Assembly: GCF_014196425.1 (NCBI RefSeq)
Contig: NZ_JACIDR010000003.1
Span: forward strand, 248,001 to 312,000
Reading direction: 5' to 3'
From: Hansschlegelia beijingensis
GTDB taxonomy: Bacteria > Pseudomonadota > Alphaproteobacteria > Rhizobiales > Methylopilaceae
DNA: 64,000 nucleotides
The notes beneath the pieces were generated by a model. That model saw nothing but the letters and a program-made list of their open reading frames with translations. It did not search any database and had not been told where the DNA came from. Made by a program: the position numbers and the translations under genes. Below are positions 27,792-36,576 of this stretch, piece after piece (the stretch's first letter is position 1; every line of letters begins with the position of its first letter).

Positions 27792-29066
27792 ATGGATTGG
27801 CTGCTGAAGCTCGCCTTTCGTCAGATCATCGAACGCGGTTCGCTGATCATCCGCTCGCCTTCCGGACAGACGCTCAGCTTCGGGGACGGGCAGGGGCCCC
27901 CCGTCGGGATCCGCTTCACGGATCGCATGGCCGTCGTCGCGCTCGTCCTCGACCCTGATCTCAAGCTCGGCGAACTCTATACCGACGGCCGGCTCATCAT
28001 GGAGCAGGGCGGGATTTATGATTTCCTGCGACTGGTCCACGATCAGCCGGCAGCGCTCAGAAAGCCGCTGCTCGGACGTCTGGTGGACCGCGCCCGGCTG
28101 GCGCTCCGCTGGCTTTCACACAGCAACGGCGCCGCTCGGTCCCGCAGGAACGTGGCGCATCATTACGACCTCGACGGCCGGCTGTACGACCTCTTCCTGG
28201 ACGAAGACCGACAGTATTCCTGCGCCTATTACGAGACGCCGGAGGCCACGCTGGAGGAGGCGCAACGCGCCAAGCGGCGACACATAGCGGCGAAGCTCGC
28301 CCTTCGGCCGGGCGATCGCGTGCTCGACATCGGCTGCGGCTGGGGCGGGCTCGGGCTCTATCTCGCCGGAGTCGCCGGAGCCGGCGAAGTTCTTGGCGTG
28401 ACGCTGTCCGATGAGCAGCTCGCGACCGCGCAACGGCGCGCCCGAGAGTCCGGGCTCGAGGGCGCGGTGCGGTTCGAGATGCAGGACTACAGAGCGGTGG
28501 AAGGCCGCTTCGACCGGATCGTCTCGGTCGGCATGTTCGAACATGTCGGCCTGCACAACCAGCGCACCTTCTTCGAGAAGTGCAAGAGCCTGCTCGCCGA
28601 CGACGGCGTGATGCTGCTGCACACGATCGGCCTGTCCGACGGGCCCTGGTTCACCAATCCGTGGATCGACAAGTACATCTTCCCCGGGGGGCATCTGCCG
28701 GCGCTCTCGGAGCTGATGCCCTGGATCGAGAAGTCGGGGCTCGTGCTCACCGACGTCGAGATACTGCGGCTGCACTACGCCTCCACGCTGCGCGACTGGC
28801 GCGAGCGCTTCATGGCGCGGCGGGATGAGGCGGCGAAGCTTTATGACGACCGCTTCTGCCGGATGTGGGAGTTCTATCTCGCCGGCTGCGAGGCGGCGTT
28901 CCGCTGGCGCAACGTCGTGGTGTTCCAGCTCCAGCTCGCGCGGAAGCAGGACGCCGCCCCGCTCACGCGCAACTACATCGAGGAGGGCGAGGCCGCGCTG
29001 CGCCGCGCCGAGGCGGGGTCCGGCCGGTCCGCTGTTCCGGAAGGTCGCCGGCTGGCGTCCGTCTGA
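27792..29066 (+). CDS. cfa: Cyclopropane-fatty-acyl-phospholipid synthase
   Basis: This 424-residue SAM-dependent enzyme methylenates double bonds of membrane lipid acyl chains. The N-terminal lipid-binding part (about 1-115) leads into RRNVAHHYDLDGRLYDLFLDEDRQYSCAYY, a Cfa signature, then the SAM motif VLDIGCGWGGLGLYLA and later VSVGMFEHVGLHNQRTFF and IFPGGHLPALSEL. GGAGG precedes the ATG. A conserved cysteine appears in the SCAYYE motif. It is probably expressed alone and stress-related, though nothing in the promoter proves this. Confidence 0.93.
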   Translation: MDWLLKLAFRQIIERGSLIIRSPSGQTLSFGDGQGPPVGIRFTDRMAVVALVLDPDLKLGELYTDGRLIMEQGGIYDFLRLVHDQPAALRKPLLGRLVDRARLALRWLSHSNGAARSRRNVAHHYDLDGRLYDLFLDEDRQYSCAYYETPEATLEEAQRAKRRHIAAKLALRPGDRVLDIGCGWGGLGLYLAGVAGAGEVLGVTLSDEQLATAQRRARESGLEGAVRFEMQDYRAVEGRFDRIVSVGMFEHVGLHNQRTFFEKCKSLLADDGVMLLHTIGLSDGPWFTNPWIDKYIFPGGHLPALSELMPWIEKSGLVLTDVEILRLHYASTLRDWRERFMARRDEAAKLYDDRFCRMWEFYLAGCEAAFRWRNVVVFQLQLARKQDAAPLTRNYIEEGEAALRRAEAGSGRSAVPEGRRLASV

Positions 29067-29187
29067 GGGTCATGGCCGCTCGTCCCGGGGCCGGGGAAGC
29101 GAACGGCCGGCCGCGTCACGTCTTTCGGCTCCGGGGCGCTTGCGCCGGATTGCGTGAACAGCCATAAGCCTTGCCTCCCGTTGGTCT

Positions 29188-29264
29188 CGGGGCGTAGCTC
29201 AGCCTGGTAGAGCGCCTGCTTTGGGAGCAGGGGGTCGCATGTTCGAATCATGTCGCCCCGACCA
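29188..29264 (+). tRNA. tRNA-Pro (TGG)
   Basis: The cloverleaf folds with acceptor CGGGGCG/CGCCCCG, anticodon stem CCTGC/GCAGG and loop TTTGGGA giving anticodon TGG. The T arm has GTTCGAATC, and the CCA end is encoded. Confidence 0.95.
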
Positions 29265-29294
29265 GCGCCGCACTGTTTGAATGAGGCCGCGTTC

Positions 29295-29603
29295 ATGTCC
29301 GCGCGCATCTACAAGCCCGCCCGCAACGCCATGCAGTCGGGGACCGCGAAAACCAGGCGATGGGTGCTGGAGCACGAGCTCGCCGAGGCGCGCCGTATCG
29401 AGCCGCTGATGGGCTGGACCTCGTCGGGCGACACCCGCCAGCAGGTGCGGCTGTTCTTCGACACCAAGGAGGAGGCGATCGCCTACGCCACGCGCGAGGG
29501 CATCGCCTACCGGGTGGAGGAGCCGAAGCCGGAGGCGCCGCCCCGGGCGATGGCCTATGCGGACAATTTCCGCGCAGGCCTGCCGGAGCCCTGGACGCAC
29601 TGA
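29295..29603 (+). CDS. Complex I NDUFS4-type accessory subunit
   Basis: The 102-residue protein matches the ETC complex I subunit conserved region, the bacterial counterpart of mitochondrial NDUFS4 (18 kDa). It starts MSARIYKPARNAMQSGTAKT and has WVLEHELAEARRIEPLMGWTSSGDTRQQVRLFFDTKEEAIAYA, the diagnostic core. It stabilises the NADH-oxidising module of complex I. It is wedged between tRNA-Pro and tRNA-Arg, an arrangement common for this gene in alphaproteobacteria. Length is normal. Confidence 0.92.
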   Translation: MSARIYKPARNAMQSGTAKTRRWVLEHELAEARRIEPLMGWTSSGDTRQQVRLFFDTKEEAIAYATREGIAYRVEEPKPEAPPRAMAYADNFRAGLPEPWTH

Positions 29604-29610
29604 ACCTTCC

Positions 29611-29687
29611 GGCCCCGTAGCTCAGCTGGACAGAGCAGCAGCCTTCTAAGCTGTTGGTCGCAGGTTCGAATCCTGCCGGGGTCGCCA
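29611..29687 (+). tRNA. tRNA-Arg (TCT)
   Basis: Acceptor GGCCCCG pairs with CGGGGTC. The anticodon stem is GCAGC/GCTGT with loop CTTCTAA giving TCT. The T arm is GTTCGAATCC and CCA is encoded. Its 3' side borders the lower-GC stretch, so it may have been an integration site. Confidence 0.95.
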
Positions 29688-30600
29688 TCAAAGCCCTTCA
29701 GTTCTCAACGATTTTCGGCTCCGGGCAGGTTCAGCCAGCGGCCTCGGTAAGAGAACAGAACGAGCCCCAGGGGCCCGCAAAAAGGCCCCACCGCCGCGTA
29801 AAGGCCCGCAAAAGGCCCACACTACGTTCGCGAGGCGTTCTCCGGTCAGCCCGCCTGCCGCTCGATCCTGGCTATCGTCCATTCCGCCACGTCGATTTCG
29901 CCTATCAGCTAGTGAGGTGGGGAGGTAAGGTAAGATGGGCAGGCTGACTTGCGCCTTAAATGTTGTCGATGAGAGTATAGATAGAGAGAGGAAGCTGCCG
30001 GATCAGGTTTTCACTGGACGCTGGCGTGCTTTCCTGATCTTCGCGTCAGACAACATGTTCTCCAAGGACTTTGTGGCGCTGATAAAAGAGGTGATCCGCC
30101 TTGAAAACGCAGAATGCGTAGCTCTCGTGAACCTATCCAGAGATGCGCCGTTTCAGCGGTCTGTAATAGCAATCGATGGTCGTACATCCCCCGACAAGTA
30201 TATGGCGAGCCTCCGCGAGGGTGGGCCCTCGAATGGTTGGATATATGACGTTGAACGATACGGCTGCGCTTCGGACTCAGGTGCATGGGCAATTTACGCC
30301 GAGCGTCTGAACGACGTCGCAGTTCTGGGGTTCAGATCCGTCGATAGTAGAAGTCCCTTAGCCACGATCTTTGCGTCACTGTGCGCAGCAACGGTCGATA
30401 AATACGATGATTCGGACAGCACCAGTATCATTGGAGCGCCCGGAAGTGACTGGAGAAGCGCGATGCTTTCAAATTACAGGTGCGATTAATGCATTGACTG
30501 CGCAATGCGATAGCGGAGTAATGGCCCGGTCCGTCGCAAGGGCATACTTCCGACCTAAGGTCACCAGAAGTGGCATCTCAGATGCGTGACGAGCAAGGGA
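29688..30600. other. Lower-GC stretch beside tRNA-Arg, possible island remnant
   Basis: Base composition drops visibly compared with both sides, and codon third positions are less GC-biased. The first 240 bases hold no gene. They contain near-repeats such as GGGCCCGCAAAAAGGCCCC and AGGCCCGCAAAAGGCCC (about 29775-29818). The only credible gene is the 184-codon frame at 29935. No integrase, and no second copy of the tRNA 3' end, was found before 30712. Confidence 0.45.
29935..30489 (+). CDS. Hypothetical protein in a lower-GC stretch
   Basis: I do not recognise this 184-residue protein. It is soluble, slightly acidic, and has the pattern GWIYDVERYGCASDSGAWAIYAERLNDVAVLGFR. That W-x-IY-x-E...AV pattern resembles small orphan proteins, such as contact-toxin immunity proteins, but this is an impression and not a family assignment. 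Codon use differs from all neighbours, with more A/T at third positions, which suggests transfer. No partner toxin or mobility gene lies beside it. The start at ATG 29935 follows GGGAGGTAAGGTAAG, a fair ribosome binding site. Confidence 0.55.
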   Translation: MGRLTCALNVVDESIDRERKLPDQVFTGRWRAFLIFASDNMFSKDFVALIKEVIRLENAECVALVNLSRDAPFQRSVIAIDGRTSPDKYMASLREGGPSNGWIYDVERYGCASDSGAWAIYAERLNDVAVLGFRSVDSRSPLATIFASLCAATVDKYDDSDSTSIIGAPGSDWRSAMLSNYRCD

Positions 30601-30712
30601 AGGTGTTGGGCGTTGGATTGACGTGCGATATCATTGCCGATGCACGAGCCCCCGGCGCCCTCGAGACCCGCCGTCGGGCGCGTCCCTTCGCGATTGTGTC
30701 CGGCCCCCCGCC

Positions 30713-31597
30713 TCACCCCTCCCGGACGGACGGACGGAACGGCGCGGCGGAGGGAAGCGCGCGCGAAATGAACTGCGCAAGATGCTCGGCGGCGTCCGAG
30801 ACGCCCGCGGGGCGGCGCAGCAGCACAAGGCCGATGCCGGGAAGCGACGGCATGCCTTCTTCCTCGCCGAGCCGCCGCATGCCGGGCGAGACGGCGCATT
30901 GCGGGAACACCGAGACCGCGAGGCGGGCCAGCACCGCCGCCTGAAGCCCGGCGATCGTGTCGCTCACGGTGCGGATCGCCCATTTGCGCCCGACCGACGA
31001 CAGCGCCTCGAGCGCGCGCTGGCGATAGACGCTGCCGGCGGGCAGCACCGCGAGCGGCGTCGGGTCCGCAAGCTCCGGCCGCGCGCCGCGCGCCGCGACC
31101 CAGACCAGCGGTTCGCGGCGCACGATCTCCCCGCCCTGAAGGTCCGGCTGCTCAGTCAGGATCGCGATGTCCAGGCGATCGCGCATCAACTCGGAGTGCA
31201 GATGCACGCTGCGCCGGCAGTGCAGCTGGATCTCGACATCCGGATAGGCGTGGGAGAAGCGGCTGAGCACGTCGGGCAAGAGATAGGCGGCGTAGAGGTC
31301 GGGCGTTCCGAGCATGACCTTTCCGGCGACGCTGGGCGCCGCGAAGCGGGCCCTGGCCTCCTCGGAAAGCTTCAGCATGACGCGGGCGTATTCGAGCAGG
31401 ATCTCGCCGTCGGCCGTCAGCGTGATGCGCCGGCGGTCATTGGCGAAGACCGTGCGGCCGAGCTGGCACTCCAGCCGGTTCATCTGGTGGGTGACGGCGG
31501 ACTGCGTCCGCCCGACCGCGCGCCCGCCGGAGGTGATGCTTCCGGTGTCGACGATCGCCACGAAGGTGCGCAGCAGAGCGAGGTCGAGGTCAGGCAT
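30713..31597 (-). CDS. LysR-family regulator, divergent from tctCBA
   Basis: This 294-residue protein has an N-terminal winged helix-turn-helix (MPDLDLALLRTFVAIVDTGSITSGGRAVGRTQSAVTHQMNRLE) and a LysR effector-binding domain from about residue 90. Such regulators bind the shared promoter and respond to a pathway metabolite. The gene diverges from the tripartite transporter genes 225 bases away, so it likely controls that operon. Its own ribosome binding site lies in a perfect palindrome at 31601-31617. The effector is not readable; a sulfonate is inferred from context. Confidence 0.9.
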   Translation of the reverse strand: MPDLDLALLRTFVAIVDTGSITSGGRAVGRTQSAVTHQMNRLECQLGRTVFANDRRRITLTADGEILLEYARVMLKLSEEARARFAAPSVAGKVMLGTPDLYAAYLLPDVLSRFSHAYPDVEIQLHCRRSVHLHSELMRDRLDIAILTEQPDLQGGEIVRREPLVWVAARGARPELADPTPLAVLPAGSVYRQRALEALSSVGRKWAIRTVSDTIAGLQAAVLARLAVSVFPQCAVSPGMRRLGEEEGMPSLPGIGLVLLRRPAGVSDAAEHLAQFISRALPSAAPFRPSVREG

Positions 31598-31600
31598 CCC

Positions 31601-31617
31601 GATGAAGCTCCTTCATC
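31601..31617. promoter_or_regulatory. Palindrome covering the lysR ribosome binding site
   Basis: GATGAAG-CTC-CTTCATC is a perfect inverted repeat. On the lysR strand it contains AAGGAG ten bases before the ATG. It could be an operator for autoregulation or an RNA hairpin that hides the ribosome binding site. Confidence 0.45.
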
Positions 31618-31822
31618 GTCAGGATGCACATAATGAACTTTGTTGTCTCGGGGCGCGCATGTAGCCTTTCGTGAAACGCGAGAAGGCTTGCCTTTTGGAG
31701 CAGGCTTTGCCGGCGCCTCGAAGGCGGACTTCAACCAAGAGACCCCCGGACAACGGGGCGATGCGACGTGGGCTGCGACCGGGACAACCGGCGGAAAGAC
31801 CTGCGCGCAAGGGAGGGAAGCC

Positions 31823-32779
31823 ATGAACGTCAGCAGACGAGAGGTTCTCGTCGGCGGCTCGGCGCTCGCCGCCATGTCCGTCGTGAAGCCCGCTTTCGCG
31901 GAAGAGTATCCCAGCCGGCCGATCGAACTCGTGGTCCCGTGGGGTCCGGGCGGCGGCGCGGACCAGCTCGCCAGAAAGATCGCCCAGCTCGGGGAACCGG
32001 AGATCGGCAAGCCGATGCCGGTCGTGAACATCCCCGGGGGCACGGGCGCGACCGGGATGGCCAAGATCCTCGCCAACCCCGCCGACGGCCAGACGGCGGC
32101 GATCTACATCGCGGACGCGCATGCGCTTCTCGCCGGCAAGAGCCCGCGCTGGACCATGGAGGACATCACGCCGGTCGCCGTGCTGATCCAGGCGCCTTCC
32201 TTCATCTTCGTGGCGCAGGACAGCCCCCACAAGACCTGGGACGACTTCGCCAAGGCCGCCAAGGAGCGGCCGGGCGCGCTCAAGGTCGCGACGCTCGGCT
32301 TCGGCAGCGTCGACGACTTCACGCTGAGCTTCCTCGGCTCCAAGGGCGTGAAGGTGAACCAGGTGCCGTTCTCCAAGCCGAGCGAGCGCTACGTCTCGAT
32401 CCTCGGAGGCCACGCCGACGCTCTCTACGAGCAGGCCGGCGACGTCGGCAGCTTCCTCAACGGCAAGCAGATGCGCCCGTTGCTGGTCTTCGGATCGGAG
32501 CGCTTCGCGGCGTTCCCGGACGTGCCCTGCTCGAAGGAAGCCGGCTTCAACATCGCGCTTCCGCAGTTCCGTTCGATCATCGTGCGTGGCGGCACGCCGC
32601 CGGAGCGGGTCAAGAAGCTTTCGGACGCGCTCCAGAAGGTCGCGGCCACGGACGACTACAAGGCCTTCCTCAAGGAGCAGTTCGCGAAGGACGACAGCTT
32701 CATCGCCTCGGACGGCGCAGGCGCCTTCGTGGCGAAGCAGCTCGACGACATGAAAGCCGCCATCAAGCAGGCGAGCTGA
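31823..32779 (+). CDS. tctC: Tripartite tricarboxylate transporter (TTT) substrate-binding protein
   Basis: This 318-residue periplasmic binding protein has an N-terminal signal with a twin-arginine look (VSRREVLVGGSALAAMSVVKPAFA). The mature part starts YPSRPIELVVPWGPGGGADQLAR, the hallmark of the TctC/Bug family, and continues with VVNIPGGTGATGMAKI. The ATG at 31823 follows GGGAGGG and is preferred to upstream starts. The protein delivers a carboxylate-type ligand to the TctA-TctB membrane complex encoded next. Linkage to sulfoacetaldehyde genes suggests sulfoacetate as ligand. This is inference, since Bug proteins bind diverse organic acids. Confidence 0.9.
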   Translation: MNVSRREVLVGGSALAAMSVVKPAFAEEYPSRPIELVVPWGPGGGADQLARKIAQLGEPEIGKPMPVVNIPGGTGATGMAKILANPADGQTAAIYIADAHALLAGKSPRWTMEDITPVAVLIQAPSFIFVAQDSPHKTWDDFAKAAKERPGALKVATLGFGSVDDFTLSFLGSKGVKVNQVPFSKPSERYVSILGGHADALYEQAGDVGSFLNGKQMRPLLVFGSERFAAFPDVPCSKEAGFNIALPQFRSIIVRGGTPPERVKKLSDALQKVAATDDYKAFLKEQFAKDDSFIASDGAGAFVAKQLDDMKAAIKQAS

Positions 32780-32782
32780 GCC

Positions 32783-33337
32783 ATGAATGGGGCTCCCGTC
32801 GGAGGAAGCTTCGGCATGGGCGCGCGGCTTACGCAGGCGCTTCCCTACGTCATCCTGCTCACCGTCGCCGCATGGCTGTGGTCCATCGCGAACGGCGTCG
32901 AATATGACGCGCGCCCCGACGCGCTCGGCCCCGCCTTCTGGCCCAAGGCCGCGCTCGTGCTCATCGGCGCGATGTCGGTGTTCCAGATCGCCCGGACGCT
33001 GATGTCCTCCTCCGACGACGAAGCGGTCGGCATCGCCGCCGGGCTGGAGGAGGAAGAGGACGATGCGCCCCGGCGTCCGCTTCTTCTCGCCCTCGGCGTC
33101 GGACTGACGATCATCTACGCCCTGACGCTCGACACCCTCGGCTTTCCGGTCGCGACCGCCGCCTTCCTGATCGCCTTCATGTATGTGGGCGGCGCCCGCA
33201 ACCATGTCGCGATCTGGGCCTCGAGCCTGATCGGCGTCGCCGTGACGGCGCTGCTTCTCATGCGCGTCGTCTACGTCTCCCTGCCGCGCGGCGTCGCGCC
33301 GTTCTCGGGCGTCTCCGACTTCATCACCAGCTTCTGA
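32783..33337 (+). CDS. tctB: TTT transporter small membrane subunit TctB
   Basis: This 184-residue protein has four hydrophobic segments (about residues 20-37, 50-68, 97-125 and 140-160), the usual topology of TctB. The segment DARPDALGPAFWPKAALVLIGAMSVFQI matches the family's GPGF/AFWP motif. An acidic loop EEEEDDAPRR separates helices two and three. It follows tctC by three bases and precedes tctA by twelve, so the three form one transcript. Confidence 0.87.
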   Translation: MNGAPVGGSFGMGARLTQALPYVILLTVAAWLWSIANGVEYDARPDALGPAFWPKAALVLIGAMSVFQIARTLMSSSDDEAVGIAAGLEEEEDDAPRRPLLLALGVGLTIIYALTLDTLGFPVATAAFLIAFMYVGGARNHVAIWASSLIGVAVTALLLMRVVYVSLPRGVAPFSGVSDFITSF

Positions 33338-33349
33338 GGAGGGCCGATC

Positions 33350-34915
33350 GTGATCGAGATCTTCGCCCAACTCGGCGACGGCTTCATCGCCTGTCTCCAC
33401 CCGACGACCATGCTGATGCTCCTGCTCGGCATCGTCGTGGGCCTGCTGGTCGGCGTCCTGCCGGGCCTCACCCTCGTCATGGGCGTCGTTCTGTTCCTGC
33501 CCTTCACCTACAAGATGCAGGTGACCGACGCGATCGTGCTGCTGAGCGCGATGTACGTGTCCGGCACCTATGGCGGGGCGTTCACCTCCATTCTGTTCCG
33601 AATACCGGGCGAGCCGATCCACGTGCCGCTGCTCTGGGACGGCTACGCCATGGCGCGCAACGGCCAGCCCGCCCGCGCGCTCGGCTGGACGCTGGTCGCG
33701 GCGCTGGTCGGCGGCCTGCTGTCAGCCGTCGCGATGGTGATGCTGACGAAGTCGGTCGCAAGCTTCGCGCTGCGCTTCTCCTCGCCGGAATATTTCGCGA
33801 TCCTCGTGTTCGGCCTGACGAGCGTCATCGCCCTCGGGTCTGGCTCGCTCGCGAACGCCGTCATCGGCCTCGCGCTCGGGCTGCTGATCGCCTCGGTTGG
33901 AACAGACCCGATCTACGGCGCCGCCCGGTTCACCTTCGACATGCCGATCTTCGCGGACGGCATCGAGTTTCTCGTCGTGATGGTGGGCGCCTACGGCGTG
34001 GGCGAGGTGCTGTCGCGCCTCGAGCGCGGCTTCTCCAGCAAGCCGCTCGCCACGATCTCCTCGACCAAGACCGAGCTCCCCAGCCTCGCCGAGGTGGGCC
34101 AGGTCAAGGCCATGCTGCTGCGCTCGACGGTGGTCGGCCACATCATCGGCATAATCCCCGGCGCAGGCGCGACGGTCGCGGCCTTCGTGGCCTACGGTCT
34201 GGAGAGCCAGTTCGGCCGCCGCCGCGCGCAGATGGGTTCGGGCGTCGTCGAAGGCATCGTCGCGCCCCAGAGCGCGGCGACCGCCTCGGTCGGGGGCGCG
34301 CTGATCCCGCTGCTCGCGCTCGGCATCCCCGGCAGCGGCGCGACCGCGGTGATCCTCGGCGCCTTCATGCTGCACGGCATCCAGCCCGGGCCGCAGATCA
34401 TGATGACCTCGTCCGCGATGGTCTACACGATCTTCGCGTCGATCTTCATCGGCATCGCCATGATGTGCGTGCTGGGCTACTTCGCGATCCGGCCGCTCGT
34501 GAAGATCCTCGACTTTCCGGAGGCGATCGTCTCGGCCTTCGTGATGCTGTTCTGCTTCGTCGGCGCGCTGGCGATCCGCAGCAACGTCACCGACCTCTGG
34601 CTGATGATCGGCTTCGGCGCGCTCGGTTACCTGTTCGAGCGCTACAAGTTCCCGATCGCGCCGCTGGTGCTCGGCGTGATCCTCGGCCCGCTCGCCGAGG
34701 AAAGCTTCATGAACTCGATGATCAGCTTCTCGAACGACTGGACCGTGTTCTTCACGCGGCCAATCGCCGGGACCGTGATGGCGCTCGCCATCCTGACCCT
34801 GTCGCTGCCGATCATCGGGCTGATCCGCAACCGGCGAAAGCCGAGCGGTCCGCCGTCCGCCCCGCAGCTGTCGTCCGTCGGCGGCGCAGAGCGGGTCCTG
34901 ACGCCCGAAGCCTAG
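33350..34915 (+). CDS. tctA: TTT transporter large membrane subunit TctA
   Basis: This 521-residue permease has about eleven or twelve membrane helices. Conserved TctA motifs are visible: VGLLVGVLPGLTLVMGVVLFLPFTY, SGTYGGAFTSILFRIPGEP and the second half repeat IGIIPGAGATVAAFVAYGLE with LALGIPGSGATAVILGAF. These glycine/proline-rich repeats line the substrate path. The start is a GTG at 33350 preceded by GAGGAGGG. It completes the transporter whose binding protein is tctC. A small frame and the acylating dehydrogenase follow on the same strand. Confidence 0.94.
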   Translation: MIEIFAQLGDGFIACLHPTTMLMLLLGIVVGLLVGVLPGLTLVMGVVLFLPFTYKMQVTDAIVLLSAMYVSGTYGGAFTSILFRIPGEPIHVPLLWDGYAMARNGQPARALGWTLVAALVGGLLSAVAMVMLTKSVASFALRFSSPEYFAILVFGLTSVIALGSGSLANAVIGLALGLLIASVGTDPIYGAARFTFDMPIFADGIEFLVVMVGAYGVGEVLSRLERGFSSKPLATISSTKTELPSLAEVGQVKAMLLRSTVVGHIIGIIPGAGATVAAFVAYGLESQFGRRRAQMGSGVVEGIVAPQSAATASVGGALIPLLALGIPGSGATAVILGAFMLHGIQPGPQIMMTSSAMVYTIFASIFIGIAMMCVLGYFAIRPLVKILDFPEAIVSAFVMLFCFVGALAIRSNVTDLWLMIGFGALGYLFERYKFPIAPLVLGVILGPLAEESFMNSMISFSNDWTVFFTRPIAGTVMALAILTLSLPIIGLIRNRRKPSGPPSAPQLSSVGGAERVLTPEA

Positions 34916-34955
34916 TCGACACGTCAGCAACCGCGTTCCGGGAGGAAGACGAGCC

Positions 34956-35120
34956 GTGCCCATCGTTCGGAAACAGACAAGCCGCCTCGCGCCCGGCATG
35001 GGCGAAGGGCCGGCCTTCCCGACCGCGACGCGCGCGCTCGCGAACCGGCTGCGGGCCATCCGACGCTTCATCGCGCCGGGCCAAGGCGCCGCCGCGCCCG
35101 TCGCCCCGTGCGCCGCCTGA
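34956..35120 (+). CDS. Possible 54-residue basic small protein between tctA and sauS
   Basis: A GTG-led frame (VPIVRKQTSRLAPGMGEGP) is preceded by GGGAGGAAG at normal spacing and ends 23 bases before the dehydrogenase start. The product would be basic and soluble, with RALANRLRAIRRFIAPGQ as its helical part, and has no family that I recognise. It could equally be an untranslated spacer that happens to stay open in GC-rich sequence. The good ribosome binding site and the position inside the operon are the only support. Confidence 0.3.
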   Translation: MPIVRKQTSRLAPGMGEGPAFPTATRALANRLRAIRRFIAPGQGAAAPVAPCAA

Positions 35121-35143
35121 TACGACACCGACAGGAGACCCCC

Positions 35144-36571
35144 ATGAGCTTGGCCGCAGTCGAAGCCGGCGCCGCGCCGGACCCGCAGGAGGTGGTCGGC
35201 GCCCTCATGCGCCGGGCCCGCGCCGCGCAGGAAGCCTTCGCGGACGCCGACCAGGCCCGCGTCGACGAGGCGGTGCGCGCGCTCGCCTGGTCGCTCTACA
35301 AGCCCGAGCACGCGCAGGAGCTCGCGACGCTCGCCGTCGAGGACACCGGCCTCGGCAATGTGCCCGACAAGGTGATCAAGAAGCAGCGCAAGACCTTCGG
35401 GACCCTGCGCGACCTGCTGCGCGCCAAAACCGTCGGCGAGATCGAGCGCGACGAGGCGAGGGGGATCGTGAAGTTCGCCAAGCCGCTCGGAGTGGTGGGC
35501 GCTGTGACGCCCTCCACCAATCCGGGCGCGACGCCGGTCAACAAGGCCATGATGGCGATCAAGGGCCGCAACGCGATCATCATCGCGCCGTCGCCGCTCG
35601 GCCACCGCACCACCGAGAAGGCCGTGAACTTCATGCGCGAGGCGCTCGAGGCGATCGGCCTGCCTGCCGACCTCGTGCAGATCCTGCCGGCGCCGATCAC
35701 CAAGGAGGTGACGCAGGCGCTGATGAGCGCGGTCGAACTCGTGGTCGTCACCGGTTCGCAGGACAATGTCCGCCGCGCCTATTCGAGCGGGACGCCCGCG
35801 ATCGGCGTCGGCGCCGGCAACGTGCCTGTCATGATCGACGAAACCGCCGATCTCGACGCCGCCGCGCGCAAGATCTGCGCGTCGAAGATCTTCGATAACG
35901 CCACCTCGTGCTCGTCCGAGAACGCCGTCGTCATCGTGGACGCGGTCTATGACGCCGCGATCGCCGCGCTCGAACGGGCGGGAGGCTTCCTTGTCGACCC
36001 GGGCCTGAAGGACAAGGTCGTCGGCGAACTCTGGAAGAACGGCAAGCTCAACCGTCACCTCATCGCGCGCGACGCCGAGACGCTCGCGACCGCCTTCGGC
36101 CTGCCGGAAGAAGCCCGGCGGTCGCGCTTCTTCATGGTTGAGGAGACCGGCGTCGGCCGCGGCTACCCGCTCTCGGGCGAGAAGCTCGCGCTGGTGCTCA
36201 CCGTCTATCGCGCCGCCGACTTCGAGGCCGCCAAGGCCAAGACCCGCGAGATCCTGGAGCTCCAGGGCAAGGGGCATTCGATCGGCCTGCACACCACGCG
36301 GCCTGAGCGCGCGCGGGAGCTCGCGGAGGAGATGCCCGTGGTGCGTGTTCTGATGAATTTCGCGCACACCTTCGGGAACGGAGGAGGCTTCGACAGCGGG
36401 CTCGAGTTCACGCTCTCGATGGGCTGCGGCTCCTGGCAGAAGAATTCGCTTTCTGAGAACCTGAACTACCGCCACTTCATCAACATCACCCACCTGGTGA
36501 CGCCGATCCCGGAGGACAAGCCGTCCGAAGAAGCTTTGTTCGGCCCCCACTGGACCAAGTACGGGAAGTAA
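35144..36571 (+). CDS. sauS: CoA-acylating sulfoacetaldehyde dehydrogenase (SauS-like)
   Basis: This 475-residue member of the acylating aldehyde dehydrogenase branch (EutE/AdhE-like) has a candidate catalytic Cys256 in DNATSCSSENAVVIVD, the form seen in SauS. It also has the cofactor region VVGAVTPSTNPGATPVNKAMMAIKGRNAIIIAPSP and late FNFAHT-like VRVLMNFAHTFGNGGGF. SauS reduces sulfoacetyl-CoA to sulfoacetaldehyde with NAD(P)H. The ATG at 35144 follows AGGAG and is preferred to 35108. Immediate neighbours are a two-subunit CoA ligase and, further on, Xsc. That makes sulfoacetate use the best reading, although other short acyl-CoA substrates are possible. Confidence 0.8.
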   Translation: MSLAAVEAGAAPDPQEVVGALMRRARAAQEAFADADQARVDEAVRALAWSLYKPEHAQELATLAVEDTGLGNVPDKVIKKQRKTFGTLRDLLRAKTVGEIERDEARGIVKFAKPLGVVGAVTPSTNPGATPVNKAMMAIKGRNAIIIAPSPLGHRTTEKAVNFMREALEAIGLPADLVQILPAPITKEVTQALMSAVELVVVTGSQDNVRRAYSSGTPAIGVGAGNVPVMIDETADLDAAARKICASKIFDNATSCSSENAVVIVDAVYDAAIAALERAGGFLVDPGLKDKVVGELWKNGKLNRHLIARDAETLATAFGLPEEARRSRFFMVEETGVGRGYPLSGEKLALVLTVYRAADFEAAKAKTREILELQGKGHSIGLHTTRPERARELAEEMPVVRVLMNFAHTFGNGGGFDSGLEFTLSMGCGSWQKNSLSENLNYRHFINITHLVTPIPEDKPSEEALFGPHWTKYGK

Positions 36572-36576
36572 CGCCG

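Noticed and set aside
29688-30712. Integrase gene or attachment-site repeat of the tRNA-Arg 3' end
   Set aside because: I found no tyrosine or serine recombinase motif and no second copy of the tRNA end in this stretch.
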